The translations under genes and the position numbers were made by a program. The notes beneath the pieces were generated by a model. It was not told the DNA's origin. It made no database searches and worked only from the letters and a program-made list of their open reading frames with translations. DNA of 64,000 nt, from the NCBI GenBank assembly GCA_937941765.1, contig CALDGQ010000117.1, positions 1-64,000 of the forward strand, in the 5' to 3' direction. Numbering within the stretch: the stretch's first letter is position 1; each line of letters begins with the position of its first letter. This stretch comes from an uncultured Saprospiraceae bacterium (GTDB lineage Bacteria > Bacteroidota > Bacteroidia > Chitinophagales > Saprospiraceae). Shown in pieces: positions 26,229 to 34,802 of the stretch.

Positions 26229-26328
26229 TTTTCCTCTCAAGTTTTTTAGAAATAAAAGAACCTAAGTTTTTTATACTTAAAAGAACCCAAGTTTTTTATA
26301 CCTAAAAGAACCCAAGTTTTTTCCTCCT
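26229..26328. repeat. 25-bp tandem repeat, four copies
   Basis: Three clear units, AAAAGAACC(T/C)AAGTTTTTT plus about 7 bases, start at 26254, 26279 and 26304, and a degenerate fourth precedes them at about 26229. The period is exactly 25. It lies in the divergent promoter region between the MBL-fold gene and a small secreted protein gene, so copy number could affect either promoter. Confidence 0.85.
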
Positions 26329-26376
26329 GCAAATTAATTCAAGTTAGATATTATAACTAATTTTAATCCATTACCG

Positions 26377-26823
26377 ATGCAGACAATATATTTCAATATC
26401 CTATTTATCGCAATGCTATTCTTTTCTGGAGAATTGGCTGGTCAAAATAATCTAAGTGGAACTTGGGAAGGCACCATTGAGCAAACAAAAGGCGACCAAC
26501 ATTCTGAATTTGACCTAACCATGAAAATAATTCAAAGTGGCAATGAAATTATCGGCCGTAGCATTATTGAGATTGAAGGCATGTTTGTTGAAATGGAAAT
26601 TCGTGGCTCCGTTCATAGTGGTGTATTCACCCAAATTAAAGACACCCGAATTATTGATTCCAATGAAAAAGACGGTATCGAATGGTGTGATAAATCCTAT
26701 CAACTAGTTTATAAATTAAAGGAAAAAGAAAAAGTATTGGAAGGGCATTGGCAAGGAACGACTTCTTTTTCTACTTGTGTTCCTGGAAAGATATTTTTGA
26801 AAAAGCAGATCATTCGTGCTTAG
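26377..26823 (+). CDS. Small secreted protein of unknown function
   Basis: A 148-residue exported protein. The signal peptide runs to about residue 22 (LAGQ). The mature part (LSGTWEGTIEQTKGDQHSEF and LEGHWQGTTSFSTCVPGKIF) reads as a small beta-barrel with repeated Gly-x-W strands, like lipocalin- or calycin-type proteins seen in many Bacteroidota. Two cysteines (in WCDKSY and STCVPG) could form a disulfide. I do not recognise a named family. It stands alone downstream of the 25-bp tandem repeats. Confidence 0.7.
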   Translation: MQTIYFNILFIAMLFFSGELAGQNNLSGTWEGTIEQTKGDQHSEFDLTMKIIQSGNEIIGRSIIEIEGMFVEMEIRGSVHSGVFTQIKDTRIIDSNEKDGIEWCDKSYQLVYKLKEKEKVLEGHWQGTTSFSTCVPGKIFLKKQIIRA

Positions 26824-26929
26824 GTATTAATGTTACTTCTCTTTTCAAGTAAAGGTATGGCGCTATAAATCTTGATATTAATTATCTGACCTTCCTCAAA
26901 TACTTGAACTAAATTCGCTTAAAATTGGT

Positions 26930-26937
26930 TATATTCG
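26930..26937 (+). promoter_or_regulatory. -7 box of the toxin-antitoxin operon
   Basis: TATATTCG (one mismatch to TAnnTTTG) ends 3 bases before the ATG at 26941, with TTG at 26904-26906 about 23 bases upstream as a possible -33 element. It implies a leaderless antitoxin mRNA. Confidence 0.45.
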
Positions 26938-26940
26938 TAT

Positions 26941-27195
26941 ATGACAAAGAATGTTAAATACCTATCTTATATTGAAGAGACTAAAAAGCATCACCAGCTT
27001 TTAGATAAAGTAGCCAAAAAATCTTCACGCAAAGCAGTTAAAAACGCTCAAAAAAAAGCTGTACCCGTAACTTACCTCGAAGGCGAACATATTGTTAAAG
27101 AAGATGCCAAAGGGAAGAAAACAATTTTAAAAGAGTTAAAGAACAATAGGAGAACAGTCGTCAAAGGTGAAAAAACAAAGTTACAAAAAAGATAA
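26941..27195 (+). CDS. Small basic protein, probable antitoxin partner of the zeta-like toxin
   Basis: An 84-residue, very Lys-rich soluble protein (DKVAKKSSRKAVKNAQKKAV, then LKELKNNRRTVVKGEKTKL). It overlaps the zeta-like toxin gene by 29 bases, the arrangement expected of an antitoxin-toxin pair in which the antitoxin is made first. It shows no similarity to the epsilon antitoxin by eye; the basic C terminus suggests DNA or nucleic-acid contact. The antitoxin role rests on position and size only. Confidence 0.6.
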   Translation: MTKNVKYLSYIEETKKHHQLLDKVAKKSSRKAVKNAQKKAVPVTYLEGEHIVKEDAKGKKTILKELKNNRRTVVKGEKTKLQKR

Positions 27196-27911
27196 ACGGC
27201 TTAGGATATTCGCAGGTCCAAATGGTTCTGGGAAAACGACAATACTTGAACAAATTGATTATCAATTTGATATTGGTACTTATATAAATGCTGACGAAAT
27301 TGAAAAGATATTAAATGATCATAGGCAAATATCTTTTGATTATTTTGGAATCGAATCCTTCTCTAATTATAATTTTCAAAGAAAAATTAAAACCCATCCT
27401 CTATTTGTCAAAGCAACATCTGAAGGTTACCATATAGATTTAAGTGTAAAGAACAATAATTTTCTTATTAATAAAGATGGTTCTCATTCGTATGAAGCAG
27501 CATTGCTTGCTGATTTGATTAGGCACAAATTATTGGCTGAGAAAAAGAAAATAACATTTGAAACGGTTATGTCTCATCATTCCAAAATTGATTTTTTGAA
27601 GAAAGCCAAAAGTAGAGGGTATCAAAATTACTTGTATTATGTTTCAACAGAATCGCCTCTTATAAATGTAGAACGAGTTAAACAAAGAGTTAAACTGGGA
27701 GGTCATCCAGTATCACCAAAAAAAAATAAAATCTAGATATAAAAATTCATTGGAATTATTACAAGAAGCCGTCGCTCAAACATACCGGTCTTTTATTTTC
27801 GACAACTCCGAATTAGAACCTAAATTAATACTTGATGTTTATAAAGGTGTAGATGTAACTTTTCATTATGAAGAAGTACCGCATTGGGTTGAAAAATATT
27901 TATTCAACTAA
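27167..27911 (+). pseudogene. Zeta-toxin-like kinase, frameshifted in an A9 run
   Basis: P-loop kinase of the zeta toxin / COG4185 type. Walker A GPNGSGKTTILEQI is at about 18-31, INADEIEKIL follows (substrate-side Asp and Glu), and FETVMSHHSKIDFLKKAKSR with INVERVKQRVKLGGHPV matches the conserved arginine region. The first frame (GTG at 27167) stops at 27736 after 189 residues. Just before, at 27718-27726, is a run of nine A. Removing one A restores an open frame that continues KKIKSRYKNSLELLQEAV, exactly what the family has after GGHPV, to a stop at 27911. The gene is thus broken, phase-variable, rescued by slippage, or mis-sequenced. Confidence 0.75.
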
Positions 27912-28061
27912 ATAATAACCAACATCAAAGCCCAATTCTCAAAGCCAATCTACTTCATCTAAACCAATGTTGTAACTACACAACACCTAAACCAACACTT
28001 TATCCCAAAAACTGAAACCAATTCCCTTTCCTTACGGTTGTTATATTATCCTCAAATGTGA

Positions 28062-28069
28062 TACATTTG
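28062..28069 (+). promoter_or_regulatory. argS promoter -7 box
   Basis: TACATTTG, an exact consensus match, is preceded by TTG at 28038-28040 with a 21-base gap, the expected -33 spacing. The leader to ATG 28097 is about 20 bases. Confidence 0.6.
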
Positions 28070-28096
28070 CAGCTTAATAATTCAATCAAAATTTTC

Positions 28097-29944
28097 ATGA
28101 CAGTAGTAGACGAAATAAAGAGCAGTGTAGTAAAAGGAGTCGAAGACCTTTACGGCATCAAAGTCGATCCAGAAAAAGTGATAACAAGTCTGACTCGAAA
28201 AGAATTTACGGGAGACTATACCGTTGTTGTTTTTCCGTTTTCCAAAATGGCCAAAAAGAAACCAGATGAAGTGGGAGTAGAAATGGGAAAGTACCTAGTC
28301 GACAACATAGATCAAATTAATGACTCGAATGTCATCAAAGGATTTCTCAATTTGTCACTATCTGATACTTATTGGAAAAATTTTCTTTTCAATATTGCAA
28401 ATGATTCGAAGTATGGAAAATTTGACAAAAATGGAAAAACGGTTTTAGTAGAATTCTCTTCACCGAATACAAACAAGCCTTTGCACCTTGGTCATATCCG
28501 AAACATCTTGTTAGGTTGGTCAGCTGCAAAAATTTTGGAAGCAGCCGGTTATGATGCTAAAAAAGTACAGATTGTCAATGATCGTGGAATTGCTATTTGT
28601 AAAAGTATGGTAGCTTGGCAATTATTTGGTGAAGGTGCAACACCTGCATCAACTAATACGAAAGGAGATCATTTTATTGGTAAATATTATGTTCAATTTG
28701 AAACTGCTTTTAAAGAAGAATATAAAACATGGCAAAATAGCGCTGATCTACCAGCATTACCTTTTGAGCATGATCCCGAGAAAATGACAGAAGATGAATT
28801 TTGGAAAAAACACAAAAACTGGTATTTCAACAATCATAGCAAACTAGGTGCTTCCGCAAAAGAAATGTTATTAAAGTGGGAAGCTAATGATGAAGCAACT
28901 CGCAGCTTATGGAAACAAATGAATGGTTGGGTCTATGAAGGTTTCGATGAGACGTATGAAAAACTAGGTGTTAATTTTGACAAACTCTATTTCGAATCGG
29001 ACACTTACATTCTTGGAAAAGACATTATAGAAGAAGGACTTAAAAAGAATATTTTTTATCGTAAAGAAGATAGTTCGGTTTGGATTGATTTGGAAGATGC
29101 TAAGTTGGATCACAAACTTGTTTTACGTAGTGATGGTACATCTGTCTACATGACGCAGGATATCGGTACTGCCAATGTTCGTCACCAAGATTATGGTATG
29201 GACAAAATGGTATATGTAGTTGCGGATGAACAAGATTATCATTTTAAGGTTTTGTTTGAAATCATGAAGCGGATGGGTGCGCCTTATGCAGATGGATTAT
29301 TTCATTTATCATATGGCATGGTGGATTTACCAACTGGAAAAATGAAATCTCGTGAAGGTACTGTTATAGATGCTGATGATCTCGTAAAAGAAGTCATTGA
29401 AGAAGCTCGATTAAAATGTTTGGAATTAGGCGAAGTAGGTAATCTTCCAATTGATCAGCAACAAGAGATTTTTTATAAAGTCGGCATGTCGGCGTTGAAA
29501 TATTTCATTGTTAAGGTCAATCCAAAAAAACGAATGGTTTTTGATCCAAAAGAGTCCGTTGATTTTCAAGGACAAACTGGACCATATATTCAATATGCAT
29601 TTGTACGTACTAATGGAGTTGGCAATACTGCAAAAAAAGATGAAGTCAATCTTGAAGATGCGAAAGCCTATAAAGGGTTGGAGCCTTCAGAACGGGAATT
29701 GATTTTGCAATTGTCAGAATATCCGCATTTGGTACAATTAGCAGCTAAAGAACTCGACCCTTCCATTATCGCAGCATATTGTTATAATATTGCTAAGTTG
29801 TATTCAAAATTTTGGAATGACTGTAAAATATTTGGCTTAGATAAAGAAACGGTTGCTTTCCGGGTTTTGTTGAGTCAACAAGTAGGTACAATTTTGAAAT
29901 CTGGAATGGAGTTGTTGGGGATTGAGATGCCTGAGCAGATGTAG
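28097..29944 (+). CDS. argS: Arginyl-tRNA synthetase
   Basis: Class I synthetase charging tRNA-Arg. The chosen ATG at 28097 gives 615 residues starting MTVVDEIKSS. A longer GTG frame from 28058 would run through the promoter box. The HIGH motif is HLGH in FSSPNTNKPLHLGHIRN (about 135-151). The C-terminal KMSKS-equivalent is MKSREG in TGKMKSREGTV, a variant frequent in ArgRS. An N-terminal additional domain (residues 1-110) precedes the catalytic core, and the C-terminal anticodon-binding helices end in GIEMPEQM. It is followed by a strongly structured intergenic region and then glnS. Confidence 0.97.
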   Translation: MTVVDEIKSSVVKGVEDLYGIKVDPEKVITSLTRKEFTGDYTVVVFPFSKMAKKKPDEVGVEMGKYLVDNIDQINDSNVIKGFLNLSLSDTYWKNFLFNIANDSKYGKFDKNGKTVLVEFSSPNTNKPLHLGHIRNILLGWSAAKILEAAGYDAKKVQIVNDRGIAICKSMVAWQLFGEGATPASTNTKGDHFIGKYYVQFETAFKEEYKTWQNSADLPALPFEHDPEKMTEDEFWKKHKNWYFNNHSKLGASAKEMLLKWEANDEATRSLWKQMNGWVYEGFDETYEKLGVNFDKLYFESDTYILGKDIIEEGLKKNIFYRKEDSSVWIDLEDAKLDHKLVLRSDGTSVYMTQDIGTANVRHQDYGMDKMVYVVADEQDYHFKVLFEIMKRMGAPYADGLFHLSYGMVDLPTGKMKSREGTVIDADDLVKEVIEEARLKCLELGEVGNLPIDQQQEIFYKVGMSALKYFIVKVNPKKRMVFDPKESVDFQGQTGPYIQYAFVRTNGVGNTAKKDEVNLEDAKAYKGLEPSERELILQLSEYPHLVQLAAKELDPSIIAAYCYNIAKLYSKFWNDCKIFGLDKETVAFRVLLSQQVGTILKSGMELLGIEMPEQM

Positions 29945-30343
29945 TGCGGGGATGTTGATACTTCAGTCTGTGCGAAAATACTCGTTCGAGATGAGAGGTT
30001 AGAAACCTTCATCTCGTAACACACAAGGTAATCGAGCAAAAGGTTTCTAAGCTCTTTGCTTTTGGGAATTTTCGCACAGTCTGACGTGGGACCAATTTTC
30101 CCTATCGGCATTTTCCCCTTTAAAAATGGGAAAACAGTAATAATTAAAAGTGGTTAAAATCAAAGCTTAGTAAAGCTAAATTTCGCTTTGTCAATCACAA
30201 GTTCTAATCGAAAACTGAAGTATAATTAATAATCATATTTTCAGTTTGAACTTTTTTCCCTTGCTTGCAGAGGAAAATGTCGAGAGACAAAAGGGGTAAA
30301 AAACGTTAGGGAAAATTTAAATAAAACGAACACAAACAAAATA
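29945..30343. other. Structured 399-bp spacer between argS and glnS
   Basis: No gene. The first 140 bases contain nested inverted repeats (feature at 29964-30083). The remainder (30084-30343) is AT-rich spacer with an imperfect T-rich/A-rich pairing near 30248-30308 (CTTTTTTCCC against GGGGTAAAAAACG), directly ahead of glnS. Confidence 0.5.
29964..30083. repeat. Nested inverted repeats with two mutually exclusive hairpins
   Basis: The outer arms CAGTCTGTGCGAAAAT (29964-29979) and ATTTTCGCACAGTCTG (30068-30083) pair with one mismatch. Inside, CGAGATGA...TCATCTCG (29987-30016) forms one hairpin. TTAGAAACCTT (29999-30009) is also an exact complement of AAGGTTTCTAA (30040-30050), which would require opening the first. 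This allows two alternative structures in RNA. Confidence 0.65.
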
Positions 30344-32011
30344 ATGAGTTCAGAAAAAGAAAGTTTAAACTTCTTAGAAGAAATAGTTGAAAAAGATATT
30401 GCCGCTGGCAAACATGATGGACGCGTACTCACACGATTCCCTCCCGAGCCAAATGGATATTTGCATATTGGACACGCAAAAGCAATTTGGGTTAGTTTTT
30501 CAATCGCACAAAAATATGGTGGAAAAACCAACTTGCGCTTTGATGACACCAATCCAACAACTGAAGAGACAGAATATGTTGAGTCAATCAAAAAAGACAT
30601 CAAATGGTTAGGGTATCAATGGGATGGTGAACCATTGTTTACATCAGATTATTTCCAGCAACTTTATGAATTTGCTGTAGATTTAATTAAAAAAGGAAAA
30701 GCATATGTAGATGATTCTTCTCCTGAAGAAATTGCATCTATGAAAGGAACACCTTCAAAGCCAGGAATAGACAGTCCGTTTAAGTCAAGAAGCATAGAAG
30801 AAAATCTTGATTTATTTCAACGAATGAAAGCTGGAGAATTTGAAGACGGAAGTAAAGTGTTGAGAGCGAATATTGATATGTCTTCACCAAATATGTTGAT
30901 GAGAGATCCTTTGATTTACAGAATCAAAAAAGAGACACATCACAGAACTGGTGATGATTGGTGTATCTACCCAATGTATGATTTTGCACATGGACAATCT
31001 GATTCCATTGAAAATATAACGCATTCTTTATGCTCATTGGAATTTATGCATCATAGACCATTGTATGATTGGTGTATTGAAACTTTAGGTATATTTCCTA
31101 GTAAACAAACAGAGTTTGCACGTATGAATGTCGAGTACATGATTACGAGTAAGCGAAAATTGTTAAGTTTGGTCAATGAAGGCCATGTTACTGGATGGGA
31201 TGATCCTAGAATGCCGACATTGTCTGGGATGAGAAATAGAGGAATTCCGGCTGCTGCGATTCGCAATTTTTGTGCAAAAACAGGAATTACCAAAAGAGAA
31301 AACTTAATTGAAATCTCATTATTCAATTCTTGTGTTCGAGATGAATTGAATAAAGTTGCAACCCGTGTCATGGCCGTGATGAAACCATTAAAAGTAGTCA
31401 TCACCAACTATCCAGAAGGACAAGTAGAGGAATTACCAATGGACAACAACCGAGAAGATGAGAACAGCGGAAAAAGAATGGTGCCATTTAGTAGAGAGCT
31501 TTATATTGAGGAAACCGACTTTATGGAAGATCCTCCAAAGAAATTTTTCAGGTTATTTCCAGGAGCTCATTCTCGTTTAAAAGGTGCATATATCATTCGT
31601 TGTGATGAAGCCGTTAAAGATAGTGATGGCAATATCGCTCATTTGAACTGCACCTATTTCCCAGAAAGTAAAAGTGGTTCAGACAATTCTGGAATTAAAG
31701 CGAAGGGCGTTTTGCATTGGGTATCCATCCAACATGCAGTAAAAGCAGAAGCACGTATATACGATGTTTTATTTTCGGATCCGTCTCCAACCAATCATGA
31801 AACTAAAGAATATTTGGAGTTGTTAAATCCAGCATCTTTAATTCATCAGACGATTTATGTGGAACCTTCATTGAAGGATTCTAAAGTAGGAGAAAAGTAT
31901 CAATTTATGCGTACGGGTTACTTTACACCTGCTCGAGAAAGTTCTGAAAAGCATTTGATATTTAATCGGACGGTTACTTTGAAGGATGGATGGAAAGGGA
32001 AGAAGAAGTAG
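30344..32011 (+). CDS. glnS: Glutaminyl-tRNA synthetase
   Basis: Class I synthetase charging tRNA-Gln directly. In 555 residues it has RFPPEPNGYLHIGHAKA (about 31-47) with the HIGH motif, RFDDTNPTTEETEY after it, and MITSKRKL as the KMSKS loop; the C-terminal beta-barrels are full length. RFPPEPNGYLHIGH is specific for GlnRS against GluRS. Its presence means this organism does not depend on the GatCAB route for Gln-tRNA. It follows argS on the same strand but with nearly 400 bases between, so separate expression is likely. Confidence 0.96.
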   Translation: MSSEKESLNFLEEIVEKDIAAGKHDGRVLTRFPPEPNGYLHIGHAKAIWVSFSIAQKYGGKTNLRFDDTNPTTEETEYVESIKKDIKWLGYQWDGEPLFTSDYFQQLYEFAVDLIKKGKAYVDDSSPEEIASMKGTPSKPGIDSPFKSRSIEENLDLFQRMKAGEFEDGSKVLRANIDMSSPNMLMRDPLIYRIKKETHHRTGDDWCIYPMYDFAHGQSDSIENITHSLCSLEFMHHRPLYDWCIETLGIFPSKQTEFARMNVEYMITSKRKLLSLVNEGHVTGWDDPRMPTLSGMRNRGIPAAAIRNFCAKTGITKRENLIEISLFNSCVRDELNKVATRVMAVMKPLKVVITNYPEGQVEELPMDNNREDENSGKRMVPFSRELYIEETDFMEDPPKKFFRLFPGAHSRLKGAYIIRCDEAVKDSDGNIAHLNCTYFPESKSGSDNSGIKAKGVLHWVSIQHAVKAEARIYDVLFSDPSPTNHETKEYLELLNPASLIHQTIYVEPSLKDSKVGEKYQFMRTGYFTPARESSEKHLIFNRTVTLKDGWKGKKK

Positions 32012-32172
32012 GGAGTTCAAATTAGTATGATTACGCTGAATTGAAATAAAGTTTTGTGGTATCTACATCGAAATACTGATCTCGATTCAGCGGTAGTCGA
32101 ACTTAAAACCATACAACAGAACGCCGACAATCGCTTACCATTTTATTATGCAAAAAATCTAAAAACCAAAGC

Positions 32173-33132
32173 TTGAAAAAAATACAATCTTTAGGTTTAG
32201 GTACCGCTGCTATTGGAAGACCTCATTACATCAACATTCGACAACAGAAAGGACAAGATGAATTTGCACTTTCCGAATTTCGAAATCAAGGACATGATTT
32301 ATTAAGCAAAGCATACGCAGCTGGAATTCGGTATTTCGATACGGCTCCAGGATATGGAATGGCAGAACAATTACTAATAGATTGGGTTAAAGAAAAGCAA
32401 GATCCAACCATCGAGCTAGCCACCAAATGGGGTTATACCTATGTCGCAAATTTTGACAAAAATGCCACCGTTCATGAGATGAAAGAACATTCCATCAATA
32501 AGCTTAATGAGCAATGGAAGCAATCCCAAAAATTATTGCCGTATTTGACTACTTATCAAATTCATTCCGCAACTTTAGAAACTGGTGTTTTGGAAAACCA
32601 AGAGATATTACATCAATTGGCTGGATTAAAAAATGAACACCACTTAAAAATAGGATTGTCAACAACTGGGGCAAATCAGGTTGGTGTTTTGAAAAAAGCA
32701 CTTGATATAGAAGTTGATGGTGTTCAACTTTTTGAGGTATTTCAAATTACTTATAATGTGTTTGATCAAAGTGCAGCAAGTGTAATACGAAGCATCACAA
32801 GTGAAAATAAACGAGTCGTCATCAAAGAAGCTTTAGCAAACGGTCGTGTTTTCCCAAATCCAAAATATTCGAATTATTCGGAAGCCTACTTACAACTAAG
32901 TAAATTGGCAGAAAAATATAGTGTTGGAATTGATGCAATAGCACTTCGATTTTGTGTGGATAGTGTTCCTGTATTTAAAGTGTTGAGCGGTGCATCTTTG
33001 GATCAGCATTTGGACGGAAATCTAAAAATGAACAGCTTTAGTTTAGATGATCAAGAATTGCAGCTTCTGAAATCTTTTAAGGTCGAGCCAATAAAATATT
33101 GGAATGAAAGAAAATTGCTTAATTGGCATTAA
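32173..33132 (+). CDS. Aldo/keto reductase family protein
   Basis: A 319-residue (beta/alpha)8 NADPH oxidoreductase. The catalytic tetrad is recognisable: D56 and Y61 in YFDTAPGYGMAEQLL, K85 in ELATKWGY, and the His of YQIHSAT near 133. The start is a TTG; no in-frame ATG lies close upstream, and this start puts IQSLGLGTAAIG at the first strand as the family requires. The reductase substrate cannot be deduced. It is a single gene convergent with the beta-barrel gene 40 bases away. Confidence 0.86.
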   Translation: MKKIQSLGLGTAAIGRPHYINIRQQKGQDEFALSEFRNQGHDLLSKAYAAGIRYFDTAPGYGMAEQLLIDWVKEKQDPTIELATKWGYTYVANFDKNATVHEMKEHSINKLNEQWKQSQKLLPYLTTYQIHSATLETGVLENQEILHQLAGLKNEHHLKIGLSTTGANQVGVLKKALDIEVDGVQLFEVFQITYNVFDQSAASVIRSITSENKRVVIKEALANGRVFPNPKYSNYSEAYLQLSKLAEKYSVGIDAIALRFCVDSVPVFKVLSGASLDQHLDGNLKMNSFSLDDQELQLLKSFKVEPIKYWNERKLLNWH

Positions 33133-33172
33133 TAAAAAAGAGGCCTTAATTAGCTTCAAGCTCATCCTATAT

Positions 33173-33880
33173 CTAGCGAAGTCTACTTTTCCCTAACAAC
33201 CTCCTTACACCAAATTCTGCACCAAAATTGTAATACCTGGAATTTGTAGTTTTAGTAAAACGAGATAAATGCACTCTATAAATAGGTTGAGCAAATAATT
33301 GCAGTTTATCATTCAAAGAATAGTTCATACCAAATGAAACCAGTACTGCAAAATGAAATTTATTGAAACTGGAATCAAACCTGCTTCCAAAATTTGAGCT
33401 TGTTTCTATATCCGTGATTCTCTTTAGGTTTCTGGTCAGAAAATAAGAAGGCGAAAATCCTATTTCTATAAAAGGAGAAATTTTATTATTATTAAATAGA
33501 TATCTAGCCGCAAGAGGAATTTCCACTAAAAAATAATTTGTAATGAATTCAATTTCGGTAGGTTGTATGAAGCTGCTGTTTGGATCCAATTCTAAATCAA
33601 ACTTACCAGATGAACTCCCAACACTAAATAAACGAAGTCCTGATTTAAAGAATAATTTGTTTGAAATTCGATTGTTCCAATTGAAACCTAAACGGTAATT
33701 AAATTTTCCATATCTATGAAAAACCTCAAAATTTTCCACAAGTTCTGGATCCACAAGTTTTTCTTTATTTAATCTATCCGAATATTCCAATCCTATAACC
33801 ATGTCAAAAGAATTATTTGATTGACCAAAAATATTCTTAGCAAGAAGCATTAAAAATAAAAGAAAACTTAGATTTTTCAT
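33173..33880 (-). CDS. Outer-membrane beta-barrel protein
   Basis: A 235-residue protein with a signal peptide (1-19, NIFGQ) and alternating aromatic and polar strands (YRLGFNWNNRISNKLFFKSG, FHFAVLVSFGMNYSLNDKLQ, FGAEFGVRRLL) characteristic of small 8-stranded barrels, annotated in Bacteroidota as PorT-like or OmpW/OmpA-like. The distinct PorT-like gene near ubiE (50868-51608) is a better candidate for the T9SS component. No function is assigned. Confidence 0.7.
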   Translation of the reverse strand: MKNLSFLLFLMLLAKNIFGQSNNSFDMVIGLEYSDRLNKEKLVDPELVENFEVFHRYGKFNYRLGFNWNNRISNKLFFKSGLRLFSVGSSSGKFDLELDPNSSFIQPTEIEFITNYFLVEIPLAARYLFNNNKISPFIEIGFSPSYFLTRNLKRITDIETSSNFGSRFDSSFNKFHFAVLVSFGMNYSLNDKLQLFAQPIYRVHLSRFTKTTNSRYYNFGAEFGVRRLLGKSRLR

Positions 33881-34007
33881 AGAATCAATTCCAAACTAGC
33901 AAATAGCTTTTAAATTTAACAAATTAGTTGCAAACGAAAATTAGAAAAACGAAAAAGGAGTTTGACAATAATGCCAAGCTCCTTTTTTAAAAATCTAAAT
34001 CAAATTA

Positions 34008-34784
34008 TTACCTAGGAATCACCGTATCAAACATCACCTTAATCTCATTAGGTACTGAAGTATTATCAACACCAATTCCAAAAACGCTTCTGTCAACCAT
34101 TGTTTCTCCCTTGATTCTCATTGGCTTCATACTAACTACTTCAAAATTTCCGGTTAGTTTTTGTTCTTTACCTCGCATCGTCAACCACATAATAGCAGTG
34201 TGCTTTTCTTTGCCTTTGAAAACTCGCTTTACTTCAATAGTAGCCAATTGATGTTCTTCAACACCAAAATAATCATCTGCTTTTAAATGATCTGTTAGCT
34301 TAGGACTTTTTTCCCAGATAGAAGTTAAGTCAATTTCAAGTTTCGCTGTCAATGTGTTCAAATCGTCTCCAACCATTTTGACATCTGTCATTCTCCAGTT
34401 TTTGAAAGTTCCTTCTGCGCTATATCTGTCATTGGCAGCTTCCCAAGTAATGCTTCCTGGCGTGTCTAAAATATCTGTCTTGCCAGGTTTTGTGATATCT
34501 GTGCTGGTAGTTTTACTTGGCTTAACGGTGCTCGATTTCATGTCAACTTTCGGTTGATCAGGAGTCGCTACTTCATCTGTGTCCATTTTTGGCTTAGTAG
34601 GTTTAGTCATTGTTGACTTTGGCTTTTTTACTTTAGGCTTAGATGGAGCTTGCTTAGCGTTTGCTGTATTAGAAGCGGAAGTACTTGTTGATGATGGGGT
34701 AGTAGAGGTTACTTTTTTAGTAGTATCACAACTTGTAAAAGCAGCTACCAATAAAAAAGCAAATAGAAAATTTAAAAATTTCAT
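34008..34784 (-). CDS. YceI-like lipoprotein
   Basis: A 258-residue lipoprotein. The signal ends LLVAAFTSC with a lipobox Cys near residue 19. A low-complexity Thr/Ser/Lys/Pro linker (about 20-95, e.g. PSKPKVKKPK) leads to a YceI-type lipid-binding beta-barrel from about residue 110 (ITWEAANDRYSAEGTFKNW, DLTSIWEKSPKLTDHLKADD and FEVVSMKPMRIKGETMVDRS). YceI proteins bind polyisoprenoids such as quinones in a hydrophobic tunnel. It is 18 bases downstream of a second YceI-domain gene on the same strand, and the two are likely one operon. Confidence 0.83.
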   Translation of the reverse strand: MKFLNFLFAFLLVAAFTSCDTTKKVTSTTPSSTSTSASNTANAKQAPSKPKVKKPKSTMTKPTKPKMDTDEVATPDQPKVDMKSSTVKPSKTTSTDITKPGKTDILDTPGSITWEAANDRYSAEGTFKNWRMTDVKMVGDDLNTLTAKLEIDLTSIWEKSPKLTDHLKADDYFGVEEHQLATIEVKRVFKGKEKHTAIMWLTMRGKEQKLTGNFEVVSMKPMRIKGETMVDRSVFGIGVDNTSVPNEIKVMFDTVIPR

Positions 34785-34802
34785 ACCGTTTGATTTTTGT
34801 TT

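Noticed and set aside
29945..30343. T-box riboswitch ahead of glnS
   Set aside because: No T-box consensus sequence or specifier-loop pattern is visible, and T-boxes are not typical of this phylum.
33173..33880. PorT assignment for this beta-barrel
   Set aside because: The protein next to ubiE (50868-51608) fits PorT better by context; this one is left as a generic barrel.
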